Translations under genes and position numbers: made by a program
NCBI RefSeq assembly: GCF_011752935.1
Contig: NZ_VWWO01000003.1
Location: 434,001 to 498,000 of the forward strand
Length of the DNA: 64,000 nt
Direction of reading: 5' to 3'
From: Chitinophaga sp. Cy-1792
GTDB lineage: Bacteria; Bacteroidota; Bacteroidia; Chitinophagales; Chitinophagaceae
In this document: in pieces, positions 1 through 9,461 of the stretch
Position numbering within the stretch: position 1 is the stretch's first letter
How the letters are laid out: each line of letters begins with the position of its first letter
Notes under the pieces: generated by a model
The model's input: the letters and a program-made list of their open reading frames with translations, nothing else
What the model was told of the DNA's origin: nothing
The model's database searches: none

Positions 1-1247
1 TCCTGCAACGCCCGGTGATGGATACTTCCACACTGGAAGCAAAGGTGGATACCATCCTTCAGGACGTAAAAGCCAATGGCGACGCGGCAGTCAGGAAATA
101 CGCAGCGCAGTTTGATAAAGTAACGCTGGAAAATTTTGAAGTACAGCCGGAAGCATACGAACGTGCAGAAGCAGCACTGGAACCAGCCTTGAAGGCGGCG
201 ATCCAGCAGGCGGCAAAGAATATTACCACCTTCCACGCGGCGCAGCAATCTACACCTGAAGTAATTGCTACCATGCCCGGGGTGGAATGCTGGCGTAAAT
301 CCGTAGGAATAGAAAAGGTAGGCCTTTATATTCCCGGTGGCTCTGCTCCGCTGTTCTCTACCATCCTCATGCTGGGAATCCCTGCCCGCATTGCTGGCTG
401 TAAGGAGGTAATCCTTTGCACGCCTTCCAATGCCAAAGGGGAAGTACACCCGGCGATTCTTTATTCGGCTAAGCTGGTAGGTATTTCCAGGGTATTTACC
501 ATCGGTGGCGTACAGGCTATCGGCGCTATGGCCTACGGCACAGCAACGGTACCTCAGGTGTATAAGATATTTGGTCCTGGTAATCAATTTGTTACGTGCG
601 CCAAACAACTCGTGAGCAAAGCCGGACTGGCCATAGACATGCCGGCAGGCCCTTCAGAGGTAGCCGTACTGGCGGATGATGCCTGTATCCCGGACTTTGT
701 GGCGGCAGATCTGCTGTCACAGGCGGAACACGGCCCCGACAGTCAGGTGGTACTGGTTACTACCAGCGAAAAGGTAATCACGGATGTGCAGGCTGCCCTC
801 AACGAACAGCTGGAACTCCTGCCACGAAAGGATATCGCTACCGGCGCCCTGTCAAATAGCCGTATCATCCTCGTGGATAATATGGATACCGCCATGAGCA
901 TGCTGAACGCATATGCCCCGGAACACCTCATTTTAGCCTGTTCCGGCGCTTATGAGCTGGCAGGTAGGGTAACGAATGCAGGATCGGTGTTTATCGGCAA
1001 TTATACCCCTGAAAGTGCGGGAGACTATGCTTCAGGTACCAACCACACCCTGCCTACAAACGGTTATGCCCGCGCTTATAGCGGCGTATCGCTGGATAGC
1101 TTTGTAAAAAAGATTACCTTCCAGCAAATATCACCGGCAGGGTTGCAGCAAATTGGTGCTACCATTGAGGCCATGGCTGCAGCGGAAGGTCTGGATGCAC
1201 ACAAACAGGCGGTGTCGGTGCGTCTCAAAAAAATTAATAACCAGTAA
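1..1247 (+). CDS. hisD: Histidinol dehydrogenase (5' end cut by window edge)
   Basis: HisD catalyses the last two steps of histidine synthesis, oxidising L-histidinol to L-histidine with NAD+ in the cytoplasm. The reading frame is open to the left edge: codons before the GTG/ATG at 15 and 18 read LQRPV and look like family sequence, so the true start lies outside the window. Visible family features are the segment around GGSAPLFSTILMLGIPA, the GPGNQFV motif, the AEHGPDSQ zinc/substrate segment and the C-terminal ASGTNHTLPT region. About 415 residues are present, against roughly 430 for a full protein. The hisC start follows 12 nt after the stop, so it is co-transcribed with hisC and hisB. hisG is expected upstream but cannot be seen. 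Confidence 0.96.
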   Translation, partial: LQRPVMDTSTLEAKVDTILQDVKANGDAAVRKYAAQFDKVTLENFEVQPEAYERAEAALEPALKAAIQQAAKNITTFHAAQQSTPEVIATMPGVECWRKSVGIEKVGLYIPGGSAPLFSTILMLGIPARIAGCKEVILCTPSNAKGEVHPAILYSAKLVGISRVFTIGGVQAIGAMAYGTATVPQVYKIFGPGNQFVTCAKQLVSKAGLAIDMPAGPSEVAVLADDACIPDFVAADLLSQAEHGPDSQVVLVTTSEKVITDVQAALNEQLELLPRKDIATGALSNSRIILVDNMDTAMSMLNAYAPEHLILACSGAYELAGRVTNAGSVFIGNYTPESAGDYASGTNHTLPTNGYARAYSGVSLDSFVKKITFQQISPAGLQQIGATIEAMAAAEGLDAHKQAVSVRLKKINNQ

Positions 1248-1259
1248 TACCTGATCGAT

Positions 1260-2336
1260 ATGTTTAATTTAGACTCCCTCCTGAGGAACAATATAAAAAG
1301 ACTGGTACCTTACTCATCAGCAAGAGATGAATTTAAAGGCGAAGCAACGGTGTACATCGATGCTAACGAAAACGGCTTCGGTTCCCCGCTTCCGGTGAAC
1401 TATAACAGGTATCCCGATCCTTTACAATGGAAACTGAAATATAAACTGGCCGATATCAAAGGCGTACCCCCACAGAATATCTTCCTGGGCAACGGTAGCG
1501 ATGAAGCCATAGATTTACTCTTCCGCGCCTTCTGTAATCCGGGTGGTGTGGATAACGTGGTAATCTGTCCGCCTACCTACGGCATGTACGAGGTGAGCGC
1601 CAATATCAACGATGTTACCCTGCGCAGTGTTAGCCTTACTGAAAATTTCCAGCTGGACATCGAAGGACTGCAACAGGCCATCGATGAAAATACCAAACTG
1701 ATATTTGTCTGCTCTCCTAACAACCCTACCGGTAACTCCATCAACCGCTCCGATATTGAATTACTGCTGAATAACTTCGATGGTATCGTGGTGATAGATG
1801 AGGCATATATCAACTTCTCCCGTCAGAAATCCTTTATCCAGGAGCTGACAGAATATCCAAACCTGGTGGTAATGCAAACGCTCTCCAAAGCATGGGGACT
1901 CGCTGCCTTACGCGTAGGTATGGCTTTCGCAAGTGAAGATATTATAAACATCTTCAATAAGGTAAAAGCACCATATAACATGAACCAGGCTACCCAGGAA
2001 CTGGCCTTACAGGCCCTGGACAACGTAAGCCAGGTAAATGAATGGATCCGTGAAATCGTGATCGAACGCGATCTGATGTCGGCCGCACTGGAGCAACTGC
2101 CACAGGTATTGCAGGTATATCCGAGCGATGCCAACTTCGTACTGGTGAAAACCACCGATGCCAACAGCATCTACAAATACCTGACAGATCGTGGTATCAT
2201 CGTGCGTAATCGTAATAAAGTAGAGCTTTGCCAGGGATGCCTGCGTATTACCATAGGTACGCCGGAAGAGAATCTCCAGCTGGTAGATGCACTGAAATCC
2301 TATCAACCGGAAACAGAAAAAACAGTCCCTGCATGA
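1260..2336 (+). CDS. hisC: Histidinol-phosphate aminotransferase
   Basis: This PLP enzyme converts imidazole-acetol phosphate plus glutamate to histidinol phosphate. The 358-residue protein has the class I/II aminotransferase layout: [16 protein letters not shown] near residue 80, the CSPNNPTGN motif, [10 protein letters not shown], and the PLP-lysine motif [14 protein letters not shown]. The C-terminal [12 protein letters not shown] carries the substrate-phosphate arginine. The ATG at 1260 gives a normal N-terminus ([24 protein letters not shown]). Its TGA overlaps the ATG of hisB (ATGA), which indicates translational coupling. It could also act on aromatic keto acids as some HisC proteins do, but the operon position favours histidine. 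Confidence 0.96.
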   Translation: MFNLDSLLRNNIKRLVPYSSARDEFKGEATVYIDANENGFGSPLPVNYNRYPDPLQWKLKYKLADIKGVPPQNIFLGNGSDEAIDLLFRAFCNPGGVDNVVICPPTYGMYEVSANINDVTLRSVSLTENFQLDIEGLQQAIDENTKLIFVCSPNNPTGNSINRSDIELLLNNFDGIVVIDEAYINFSRQKSFIQELTEYPNLVVMQTLSKAWGLAALRVGMAFASEDIINIFNKVKAPYNMNQATQELALQALDNVSQVNEWIREIVIERDLMSAALEQLPQVLQVYPSDANFVLVKTTDANSIYKYLTDRGIIVRNRNKVELCQGCLRITIGTPEENLQLVDALKSYQPETEKTVPA

Positions 2337-3469
2337 AACGCGTCCTCTTTATAGATCGTGATGGTACCCTCATTAAAGAAGTACCGCCAACTTACCAGAT
2401 CGATAGTCTTGATAAGATAGAATTTTACCCGAAGGTATTTGTGAATATGGCCAGAATAGCCACTGAACTGGGTTACGAGCTGGCAATGGTTACCAACCAG
2501 GACGGCCTGGGCACTGCCTCCTTCCCGGAAGATACTTTCTGGCCTTCCCAGAACTTCATCATGAAAGCTTTCGAAAACGAAGGCGTTGTATTTGATGAAG
2601 TGTTCATTGATCGTAGCTTTCCGGCGGATAATGCGCCTACGCGCAAGCCACGCACCGGTATGCTCACCAAATACTTAACCGGTGAGTATGACCTGGAAAA
2701 CTCATTTGTAATCGGTGACCGTATTACAGATGTGGAACTGGCTAAAAACCTGGGTGCAAAGGCTATATGGATGAATGAAGGAACCGGCCTGGGTGCTGCG
2801 GAGATAAATGATTCCGCTGCTGCATTACGTGAAGTGATTGCCCTGGAAACGACCGACTGGAACAGGATTTACGAGTTCCTGAAAGTAGGGCTTCGCACGG
2901 TAACGCATGTACGAAAAACAAATGAAACCGATATCTCGATAAATATCAACCTGGATGGTACCGGCAAAGCCAATATCCACACAGGTCTCGGCTTCTTCGA
3001 TCATATGCTCGACCAGATTGCCCGTCATGGTGCCATCGACCTGGATATCACTGCCAAAGGGGATCTTCATATAGACGAACATCATACGATAGAAGATACC
3101 GGTATCGCTTTGGGAGAAGCAATGGCCAAAGCCCTCGGTGATAAGCGTGGTATCGAGCGTTATGGCTTCACCCTGCCAATGGATGATTGTCTGGCTCAGG
3201 TTGGTATCGACTTTGGCGGCAGAAACTGGCTGGTATGGGATGCTACATTTAAGAGAGAGAAGATAGGAGAGATGCCTACAGAGATGTTCTACCACTTCTT
3301 TAAGTCGTTCTCAGACGGTGCCAGAGCCAATCTGAATATAAAAGCAGAAGGGGAAAATGAGCACCATAAGATAGAAGCTATCTTTAAAGCCTTCGCCAAA
3401 GCAGTGAAAGTGGCCGTAAAGCGCAACCCGACAAAAATGCAACTGCCTAGTACCAAAGGAGTGCTGTAA
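2333..3469 (+). CDS. hisB: Bifunctional histidinol-phosphatase / imidazoleglycerol-phosphate dehydratase
   Basis: The N-terminal third is a HAD phosphatase: nucleophile Asp8 and Asp10 in FIDRDGTL, and [16 protein letters not shown] for the metal-binding end. The remainder from about residue 185 is imidazoleglycerol-phosphate dehydratase, with [29 protein letters not shown] and [17 protein letters not shown] supplying the paired metal histidines. It therefore performs steps 6 and 8 of histidine synthesis, as in enteric HisB. I take the ATG at 2333 that overlaps the hisC stop. A longer reading from 2228 would run inside hisC and adds non-homologous residues. This is the last his gene before the trp attenuator. 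Confidence 0.96.
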   Translation: MKRVLFIDRDGTLIKEVPPTYQIDSLDKIEFYPKVFVNMARIATELGYELAMVTNQDGLGTASFPEDTFWPSQNFIMKAFENEGVVFDEVFIDRSFPADNAPTRKPRTGMLTKYLTGEYDLENSFVIGDRITDVELAKNLGAKAIWMNEGTGLGAAEINDSAAALREVIALETTDWNRIYEFLKVGLRTVTHVRKTNETDISININLDGTGKANIHTGLGFFDHMLDQIARHGAIDLDITAKGDLHIDEHHTIEDTGIALGEAMAKALGDKRGIERYGFTLPMDDCLAQVGIDFGGRNWLVWDATFKREKIGEMPTEMFYHFFKSFSDGARANLNIKAEGENEHHKIEAIFKAFAKAVKVAVKRNPTKMQLPSTKGVL

Positions 3470-3496
3470 TTTCTTTTCAGAAAAAGAAAAAAATTA

Positions 3497-3528
3497 TTTG
3501 CATTTAATATAAAAATGTTTCACTTTTG
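3497..3528 (+). promoter_or_regulatory. Predicted trp promoter (Bacteroidota type)
   Basis: A TTTG at 3497-3500 and CACTTTTG at 3521-3528 are separated by 20 nt. They match the Bacteroidota primary sigma pattern TTTG-N19-TAnnTTTG apart from the first base of the -7 box. The expected transcription start, near 3535, lies just before the Trp leader peptide. Read-through from hisB remains possible because no terminator is seen between 3469 and this site. Confidence 0.5.
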
Positions 3529-3548
3529 TGAATACTATGCAGAATATC

Positions 3549-3590
3549 ATGACAAATAAACATTGGTGGTGGCACGGAATCAATTCCTGA
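3549..3590 (+). CDS. trpL: trp operon leader peptide
   Basis: This 13-residue reading frame, MTNKHWWWHGINS, carries three consecutive Trp codons at 3564-3572. It sits between the predicted trp promoter and a terminator hairpin ahead of trpE. An in-frame ATG at 3537 would give a 17-residue peptide, but it is only about 2 nt from the predicted transcription start, so 3549 is preferred. The third Trp codon and following His codon (3570-3575) pair with 3602-3607. Ribosome stalling at the Trp codons would therefore alter the downstream RNA fold, as in classical trp attenuation. The evidence is direct pattern reading plus the known mechanism. Confidence 0.85.
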   Translation: MTNKHWWWHGINS

Positions 3591-3668
3591 TCTGTGTTAC
3601 AGTGCCATGTTTCGTCTTGAAATATATTTGGAAGGCTCGCTGTTACACAGCGGGCCTTTCCTCTTTTT
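3570..3668 (+). promoter_or_regulatory. trp attenuator (competing RNA hairpins)
   Basis: Four mutually exclusive strands can be drawn. Strand 1, TGGCAC at 3570-3575, pairs with TGCCA/GTGCCA at 3602-3607. Strand 2, CTGTGTTACAG at 3592-3602, pairs with strand 3, CTGTTACACAG at 3640-3650, with 10 of 11 bases matched (antiterminator). Strands 3 and 4, 3630-3642 and 3648-3661, form the terminator stem followed by a T run at 3664-3668. Stalling at the Trp codons masks strand 1, frees strand 2 and prevents the terminator, so trpE onward is expressed when charged tRNA-Trp is scarce. Confidence 0.88.
3630..3668 (+). terminator. Attenuator terminator hairpin of the trp operon
   Basis: GGAAGGCTCGCTG at 3630-3642 pairs with CAGCGGGCCTTTCC at 3648-3661, with one wobble and one extra base, around the loop TTACA. 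TCTTTTT follows. It lies about 58 nt before trpE and overlaps the antiterminator strand. Confidence 0.88.
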
Positions 3669-3725
3669 ATCCGGTTCCTTATTTATCAAATAATCACTTT
3701 CACTCAATAGGATATCATATCAGTC

Positions 3726-5135
3726 ATGCGTACCATTCAAGTAAAAACGAGATCCAAACAGATGCTGGCGGACGTGTTCACGCCAGTTGGAATCTATCTG
3801 CGGCTTCGGGATAAGTTTCCTGGCTCTATTCTCCTCGAAAGTACCGATTACCGGGCCAGTGAAAACAGCTACTCCTTTATCGGTATTAAGCCCATCGCCG
3901 GGATCGAAGTTACCTCCACCTCAAATTTTGAATTCAAGTATCCCAATCTCCCTGTAGAAAAGAAACAACTCAACAACAAAGAACAGGTAACAGGTGAAAT
4001 AGACAAGTTCCTCAAACAATTCACCTTCTCCGGAAACAACCCTGTACCACTGGCCCAGAGCCTTTTCGGATATACTACCTTTGATGCAGTTCAGTTCTTC
4101 GAAACAATAGAATTCAACAAGGAAAAACAATCAGCCAACACGATCCCCCTGATGCGCTATCGTTTTTACCAGTACGTCATCGCCATCAACCACTTTAAAG
4201 ATGAACTTTACCTGTGCGAAAACCAGATAGAAGGCATCGACAGCGAGTTTGAACTGATTGAATCCATCATCCGCCACAAAGACTCTCCGGGATATCCTTT
4301 TACCACTACAGGCGCCGAAACATCCAACATGACAGACGCCGAATACATGCAGATGGTAGAACAGGGAAAACAACACTGCTTCCGGGGCGACGTTTTCCAG
4401 GTAGTACTCTCCAGAGCCTTCCAGCAGTCTTTCTCCGGCGATGAATTCAATGTTTACCGCGCCCTCCGCTCCATCAACCCCTCACCTTATCTTTTCTTCT
4501 TCGATTACGGCGATTATAAATTAATGGGTTCCTCACCGGAATCACAAATAGTTATCCGTGATGGAAAAGCAATCATCCACCCGATAGCAGGCACTTTCCG
4601 CCGCACCGGCGATGATACACTCGATAAACAACTGGCGGATAAACTCCTGCAAGACCCTAAAGAAAATGCAGAACACGTCATGCTGGTAGATCTTGCCCGT
4701 AATGACCTCAGCAGAAATGCACAGGAAGTAACGGTAGATTCTTATAAAGAAGTACAGTATTACTCTCACGTGATACACCTGGTAAGTGAAGTAAGCGGTA
4801 AAGTAGATCCGGAAATGAATCCGTTCGACTTACTGGCAGCCACTTTCCCGGCAGGTACACTCTCCGGTGCACCAAAATACAGGGCCATGGAAATTATCGA
4901 TCAGTACGAACCTACCCCTCGCGGCTTCTATGGCGGCTGTATAGGCGCAGTAGGCTTCAACGGTAACTTCAACCATGCGATCATGATCCGTTCAATTCTC
5001 AGTAAAATGAATACCCTGTACTATCAGGCAGGAGCGGGTGTAGTAGCTAAATCTGTTGCCTCCTCCGAACTGGAAGAAGTAAATAATAAACTCAATGCTT
5101 TAAAACAGGCCATTTTGCTGGCGCAAAAACTCTGA
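3726..5135 (+). CDS. trpE: Anthranilate synthase component I
   Basis: TrpE converts chorismate to anthranilate, using ammonia delivered by TrpG. The 469-residue protein has the usual N-terminal domain with the tryptophan feedback-site motif LLES at residues 36-39. The chorismate-binding domain carries GSSPESQI, HPIAGTFRRTGDD, DLARNDLSRN and the C-terminal FPAGTLSGAPKYRAMEII and AGAGVVAKS segments. The retained LLES suggests feedback inhibition by tryptophan in addition to attenuation. The start at 3726 follows the attenuator. trpG begins 1 nt after the stop. A paralogue acting in aminobenzoate or salicylate synthesis is unlikely given the operon. Confidence 0.97.
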   Translation: MRTIQVKTRSKQMLADVFTPVGIYLRLRDKFPGSILLESTDYRASENSYSFIGIKPIAGIEVTSTSNFEFKYPNLPVEKKQLNNKEQVTGEIDKFLKQFTFSGNNPVPLAQSLFGYTTFDAVQFFETIEFNKEKQSANTIPLMRYRFYQYVIAINHFKDELYLCENQIEGIDSEFELIESIIRHKDSPGYPFTTTGAETSNMTDAEYMQMVEQGKQHCFRGDVFQVVLSRAFQQSFSGDEFNVYRALRSINPSPYLFFFDYGDYKLMGSSPESQIVIRDGKAIIHPIAGTFRRTGDDTLDKQLADKLLQDPKENAEHVMLVDLARNDLSRNAQEVTVDSYKEVQYYSHVIHLVSEVSGKVDPEMNPFDLLAATFPAGTLSGAPKYRAMEIIDQYEPTPRGFYGGCIGAVGFNGNFNHAIMIRSILSKMNTLYYQAGAGVVAKSVASSELEEVNNKLNALKQAILLAQKL

Positions 5136-5136
5136 C

Positions 5137-5706
5137 ATGAACATCCTTGTATTTGATAACTACGACTCATTCACATATAATCTCGTACACCTGGTCGAAA
5201 AAATTATCGACGGCAAAGTAACAGTAGTACGTAATGATGAAATTCCATTGGAAAAAGTAAATGATTACGATAAAATCATTCTTTCTCCAGGCCCCGGTAT
5301 CCCGGAAGAAGCCGGCCTCCTGCTGCCGCTGATCAAAGAATACGCCCCTTCCAAATCCATCTTCGGGGTATGTCTCGGTCAACAGGCCATCGGACAGGCT
5401 TTCGGCGCCTCCCTGATCAACCTCAAGGAAGTATATCACGGCGTGGCTACCAACGTAAAGGTCGTCAACAATAGTGGCCGCATTTTTAAGAATTTACCGG
5501 AAGAACTGGAAGTAGGCCGCTACCACTCATGGGTAGTAGATGAAAACACACTCCCTTCTGAATTGATCGTGACTGCTAAAGATGAAGAAGGTTTCATCAT
5601 GGCTTTACAACACGAAAAATATGATGTGAGTGGCGTACAGTTCCACCCTGAAAGTGTACTGACACCTATGGGAGAACAGATATTGAGAAACTGGCTGGAA
5701 CGCTAA
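5137..5706 (+). CDS. trpG: Anthranilate synthase component II (glutamine amidotransferase)
   Basis: This class I glutamine amidotransferase subunit releases ammonia from glutamine for TrpE. The 189-residue protein begins MNILVFDNYDSFTYNLVH. The nucleophile is Cys79 in GVCLGQQAIG, the oxyanion motif is SPGPGIPEE, and the His-Glu pair is in GVQFHPESVL. Length and motifs match TrpG/PabA. It directly follows trpE, so the anthranilate role is favoured, although some bacteria share one subunit with aminobenzoate synthase. A 53-nt gap separates it from trpD. Confidence 0.96.
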   Translation: MNILVFDNYDSFTYNLVHLVEKIIDGKVTVVRNDEIPLEKVNDYDKIILSPGPGIPEEAGLLLPLIKEYAPSKSIFGVCLGQQAIGQAFGASLINLKEVYHGVATNVKVVNNSGRIFKNLPEELEVGRYHSWVVDENTLPSELIVTAKDEEGFIMALQHEKYDVSGVQFHPESVLTPMGEQILRNWLER

Positions 5707-5759
5707 TACCACAACAGTTTCCAGGTTATCTATTTCTTCAGTCTATTCTTAAAAATATC

Positions 5760-6752
5760 ATGAAAAAGATTTTAAACTATCTCTTCGAACATAAAACTTT
5801 TAGTCGCGAAGCCGCTAAGGAAATACTGATCAGCATTTCCAAAGGCATGTATAACGACAGCGAAATGGCTGCATTCATGACGGTTTACCTCATGCGCAGC
5901 ATCACCATCGATGAACTGTTAGGTTTCCGCGATGCCTTACTGGAACTGTGTGTACCAGTTAATTTAAACGGTTACGATGTTTTAGATATCGTAGGTACTG
6001 GAGGAGATGCAAAAAATACATTTAATATTTCTACCTTGTCCTGCTTTTTAGTATCCGGAGCCGGTGCTAAAGTGGCAAAACATGGTAACTATGGTGTATC
6101 CTCCGTTAGTGGTGCCTCCAATCTCATGGAGCTGGTAGGATACAAGTTTAAAAATGATGACGCAAAACTCAGGGCTGAACTGGAAGAAGCGGGCATCTGC
6201 TTTCTGCACGCGCCACTGTTTCACCCGGCATTGAAAAATGTAGCAGCCATCCGCCGCCAGCTGGGTGTACGCACTTTCTTTAACATGCTCGGACCACTGG
6301 TAAACCCAGCCTTTGCGCAACATCAGCTGATAGGTGTTTACAGCCTGGAAATGGCCAGAGTATACAACTATCTCTTCCAGCAGACAGATAAGAAATTCGT
6401 AATTGTTCATAGTCTGGATGGTTACGACGAAATTTCCCTGACTGCAGATACCAAAGTGATCACCAATGCAGGTGAACAGGACTGGACTCCGGAAAGACTC
6501 GGCAAACGCCGCGTACAGCCACAGGATATCTTCGGCGGTAATACACCGGAAGAAGCCGCAAAAATCTTTATGAAGATATTGAAGGGAGAAGGTACCTGGG
6601 CCCAGAACTCTGTTGTATTTGCCAACGCTGCCATGGGATTATACAGCCTCGGCACCTACAGCAGCTACGACGACTGCTTTGCAGCTGCAGTAGCGTCACT
6701 GGAATCCGGTAATGCATACAATTCATTCAAGAAACTGATAGCAATACAGTAA
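5760..6752 (+). CDS. trpD: Anthranilate phosphoribosyltransferase
   Basis: TrpD transfers phosphoribose from PRPP to anthranilate. The 330-residue protein shows the PRPP-binding motif VGTGGDAKNTFNIST near residues 78-92, the KHGNYGVSSVSGASNLME segment and the NMLGPLVNPA motif typical of the family. It is not fused to TrpG, unlike in enterics. The last base of its TAA is the first base of the trpC ATG (TAATG), so translation is probably coupled. Confidence 0.96.
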   Translation: MKKILNYLFEHKTFSREAAKEILISISKGMYNDSEMAAFMTVYLMRSITIDELLGFRDALLELCVPVNLNGYDVLDIVGTGGDAKNTFNISTLSCFLVSGAGAKVAKHGNYGVSSVSGASNLMELVGYKFKNDDAKLRAELEEAGICFLHAPLFHPALKNVAAIRRQLGVRTFFNMLGPLVNPAFAQHQLIGVYSLEMARVYNYLFQQTDKKFVIVHSLDGYDEISLTADTKVITNAGEQDWTPERLGKRRVQPQDIFGGNTPEEAAKIFMKILKGEGTWAQNSVVFANAAMGLYSLGTYSSYDDCFAAAVASLESGNAYNSFKKLIAIQ

Positions 6753-7555
6753 TGAAAAATATCCTGGCTGAAATAGTTGCCCATAAACATACAGAAGTTG
6801 CTGCCCGCAAAGCAGTACGTAGCGCTGCTGAACTGGAACAGGCGCCCATGTTTGGCCGCGAAACACTGTCGCTGCGCCATTTCCTGCGCCAGCCTGATAA
6901 AACAGGTATCATCGCGGAATTCAAACGCCGCTCTCCGTCTAAAGGACTGATCAACGGAAATGTAACCGTGCAGCAGGTAACGACTGCGTATACACGCTAT
7001 GGCGCCTCCGGACTCTCTGTACTCACAGACGGGAAGTATTTCGGCGGTACCTCCGATGACCTGCAACAGGCCAGAAGCTTCAATCAGATTCCTATCCTCC
7101 GTAAGGACTTTGTGGTAGATGAATACCAGATTCTCGAAGCCAAAGCTATTGGCGCTGATGTGATCCTGCTGATAGCCGAATGCCTGGAAGCCGCTGAGGT
7201 AAAGACTTTGTCGGCCTTTGCTGCCAGCCTCAACCTGGAAGTATTGCTGGAAGTACATAGCGAATCACAGCTGGATAAAGTCAGCGAACATGTGCACCTC
7301 GTAGGTGTCAACAACCGCGACCTGATGACCTTCCAGGTAGATTTTAACCGCTCCTGTGAACTGGCGCCTAAAATTCCTGCGGAGAAAGTAAAGGTGGCAG
7401 AAAGTGGTATCAATGATCCTAAGAACATTGTAACGCTGCAACAGGCCGGCTTTGAAGGCTTCCTGATCGGTGAGCATTTCATGCGCCAGGAAGATCCTGC
7501 CATGGCCTTCGAGCACTTCGTGCAGGAAATAAAAAAATTACAGGTATCTCTATAA
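6752..7555 (+). CDS. trpC: Indole-3-glycerol-phosphate synthase
   Basis: TrpC closes the indole ring from carboxyphenylamino-deoxyribulose phosphate. The 267-residue (beta/alpha)8 protein carries IIAEFKRRSPSKG with the catalytic lysine, LRKDFVVDEYQI, LLIAECLEA, VGVNNRDL, VAESGI and GFLIGEHFM, in the order expected for the family. It is a free-standing protein, not fused to TrpF. It overlaps trpD by one base and is followed by trpF after 15 nt. Confidence 0.96.
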   Translation: MKNILAEIVAHKHTEVAARKAVRSAAELEQAPMFGRETLSLRHFLRQPDKTGIIAEFKRRSPSKGLINGNVTVQQVTTAYTRYGASGLSVLTDGKYFGGTSDDLQQARSFNQIPILRKDFVVDEYQILEAKAIGADVILLIAECLEAAEVKTLSAFAASLNLEVLLEVHSESQLDKVSEHVHLVGVNNRDLMTFQVDFNRSCELAPKIPAEKVKVAESGINDPKNIVTLQQAGFEGFLIGEHFMRQEDPAMAFEHFVQEIKKLQVSL

Positions 7556-7570
7556 AAATATTTAAAGCAG

Positions 7571-8221
7571 ATGCAGATAAAAGTTTGTGGAATAACCAGG
7601 TTAACTGACCTGGAGATGCTTATAGCGAATGAAGTAGATTATGCCGGCTTCATTTTCTATGAACGCTCTCCCAGGTTTGCCGGAAACCGTATGGATGCGC
7701 GCTCTGTAAGGGAAACGGAAGGTATCAGAAAAGTGGGTGTGTTCGTAAATGCCTCCATGGAGCAGGTACTGCGTACCGTGGTGGACTACGGGCTCAATCT
7801 GGTACAGTTACATGGTGATGAAACCCCTGAATTCTGTGCTGCTGTCAGAACAAAAGTAGCAGTAATCAAAGCATTTCGTATAGGCAGCAACGTGAACTGG
7901 GAAAAAGAGGTAGCGCCCTATAGTGCCGTAACAGATTACTTCCTCTTCGATACCGCCTCTGAAAAAGGCTATGGTGGCACCGGAGATCGGTTCAACTGGG
8001 AATTGCTGCAGCAATATCCTTATAGCCATCCCTTCCTTTTAAGTGGTGGCATCGCCCCCGGACAGGAAGCAGAGATCAGTGCCCTGCAGCTGCCTGCGTT
8101 ATTTGCCGTAGATATCAACAGCAAATTTGAAGATAGTCCTGGCCTGAAAAATGAGGAAAAAGTAACCGGTTTTGTAGCAGCATTGCGATCCGCAATACTG
8201 CCGGCAAAAGCAAAAATTTAA
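7571..8221 (+). CDS. trpF: Phosphoribosylanthranilate isomerase
   Basis: TrpF isomerises phosphoribosylanthranilate before the TrpC step. The 216-residue barrel begins MQIKVCGITRLTD, with the catalytic Cys6. It continues with YAGFIFYERSPRF, VGVFVNAS, VQLHGDE, the catalytic Asp region FLFDTASEKGYGGTGDRFNW and the phosphate-binding SGGIAPG and VDINSKFED segments. Separate trpC and trpF genes in this order are usual in Bacteroidota. The next gene, trpB, starts 24 nt later. Confidence 0.95.
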   Translation: MQIKVCGITRLTDLEMLIANEVDYAGFIFYERSPRFAGNRMDARSVRETEGIRKVGVFVNASMEQVLRTVVDYGLNLVQLHGDETPEFCAAVRTKVAVIKAFRIGSNVNWEKEVAPYSAVTDYFLFDTASEKGYGGTGDRFNWELLQQYPYSHPFLLSGGIAPGQEAEISALQLPALFAVDINSKFEDSPGLKNEEKVTGFVAALRSAILPAKAKI

Positions 8222-8245
8222 TTCATCAGTAAAAAATATTATATC

Positions 8246-9454
8246 ATGGACATTGCAATCGATACTAGCAAATCCAGGTATCATGTAGATAAGAATGGCT
8301 ACTACGGCAGATTTGGTGGTGCTTACGTGCCGGAAATGCTGTTTCCTAACGTGGAAGAGTTACAGACGAAGTACATGGAAGTACTGCGTGACCCGGATTT
8401 TCAGAAAGAGTTCGAGGACCTGCTCAGAAACTATGTAGGACGCCCTTCTCCACTGTATCACGCGAAACGTTTATCTGCTAAATACGGTGCAAAGATCTAC
8501 CTGAAAAGAGAAGACCTGAACCACACCGGTGCACACAAAATCAATAATACCGTTGGCCAGATCCTCTTCGCTAAAAGATTAGGTAAAACCCGTATCATCG
8601 CTGAAACCGGCGCCGGTCAGCACGGCGTGGCCACTGCCACCGTATGTGCATTGATGGGTATGGAATGCGTAGTGTATATGGGGGAGATAGATATCGAAAG
8701 ACAGGCGCCGAACGTGGCCCGCATGAAAATGCTGGGAGCTACCGTAGTACCTGCCACCAGCGGTAGTAAAACCCTGAAAGATGCTACCAATGAAGCTATC
8801 CGCGACTGGATCAACAACCCGCTGGATACGCATTATATCCTGGGTACCGCTGCCGGCCCGCATCCATATCCTGATATGGTGGCGCGTTTTCAGTCTGTGA
8901 TCAGCGAAGAAATTAAAAAACAGCTGAAAGAACAGGAAGGCCGCGAAAATCCTGATATCCTCATCGCCTGCATCGGCGGTGGAAGTAATGCTGCCGGAAC
9001 CTATTTCCACTACCTCGATGTTCCTGAAGTGAAGATCGTAGCAGTAGAAGCCGGTGGTAAAGGGGTGCACAGTGGATTTTCAGCAGCAACCACACAGCTC
9101 GGACAAATCGGTATCATCCACGCCGCCAAAACCCTGCTGATGCAAACAGACGACGGGCAGATCATCGAGCCACACAGTATTTCTGCCGGCCTGGACTACC
9201 CTGGCATCGGCCCAATGCACGCACACCTCTATGAAACAGGCCGTGCTACCTTCCTCGATGCTACCGATGAGGAAGCCCTGGCAGCCGCTTATGAACTGAG
9301 TCTGCTCGAAGGTATCATCCCTGCCATGGAATCAGCACATGCCCTGGCAAAGCTGAAAGACCTGGAGCTGAAACCTTCAGATGTAGTGGTACTCTGCCTT
9401 TCCGGCCGTGGCGATAAAGATCTGAATACTTATATCAAACACATGAAAAAATAA
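8246..9454 (+). CDS. trpB: Tryptophan synthase beta chain
   Basis: TrpB condenses indole with serine to give tryptophan, using PLP. The 402-residue protein has [14 protein letters not shown] with the PLP-binding Lys98, [13 protein letters not shown], the glycine-rich phosphate site [11 protein letters not shown] and the C-terminal [10 protein letters not shown] motif. Length and motifs match the TrpB1 type that pairs with TrpA, whose gene begins 7 nt downstream. Confidence 0.97.
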   Translation: MDIAIDTSKSRYHVDKNGYYGRFGGAYVPEMLFPNVEELQTKYMEVLRDPDFQKEFEDLLRNYVGRPSPLYHAKRLSAKYGAKIYLKREDLNHTGAHKINNTVGQILFAKRLGKTRIIAETGAGQHGVATATVCALMGMECVVYMGEIDIERQAPNVARMKMLGATVVPATSGSKTLKDATNEAIRDWINNPLDTHYILGTAAGPHPYPDMVARFQSVISEEIKKQLKEQEGRENPDILIACIGGGSNAAGTYFHYLDVPEVKIVAVEAGGKGVHSGFSAATTQLGQIGIIHAAKTLLMQTDDGQIIEPHSISAGLDYPGIGPMHAHLYETGRATFLDATDEEALAAAYELSLLEGIIPAMESAHALAKLKDLELKPSDVVVLCLSGRGDKDLNTYIKHMKK

Positions 9455-9461
9455 AGTTCGT

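Noticed and set aside
2228..2332. Longer N-terminus for hisB
   Set aside because: It lies within hisC, and the HAD domain starts exactly at the ATG overlapping the hisC stop.
3563..3814. An 83-codon frame spanning the region before trpE
   Set aside because: It runs through the Trp attenuator and into trpE out of frame, has no family resemblance, and the leader peptide plus hairpins explain the region better.
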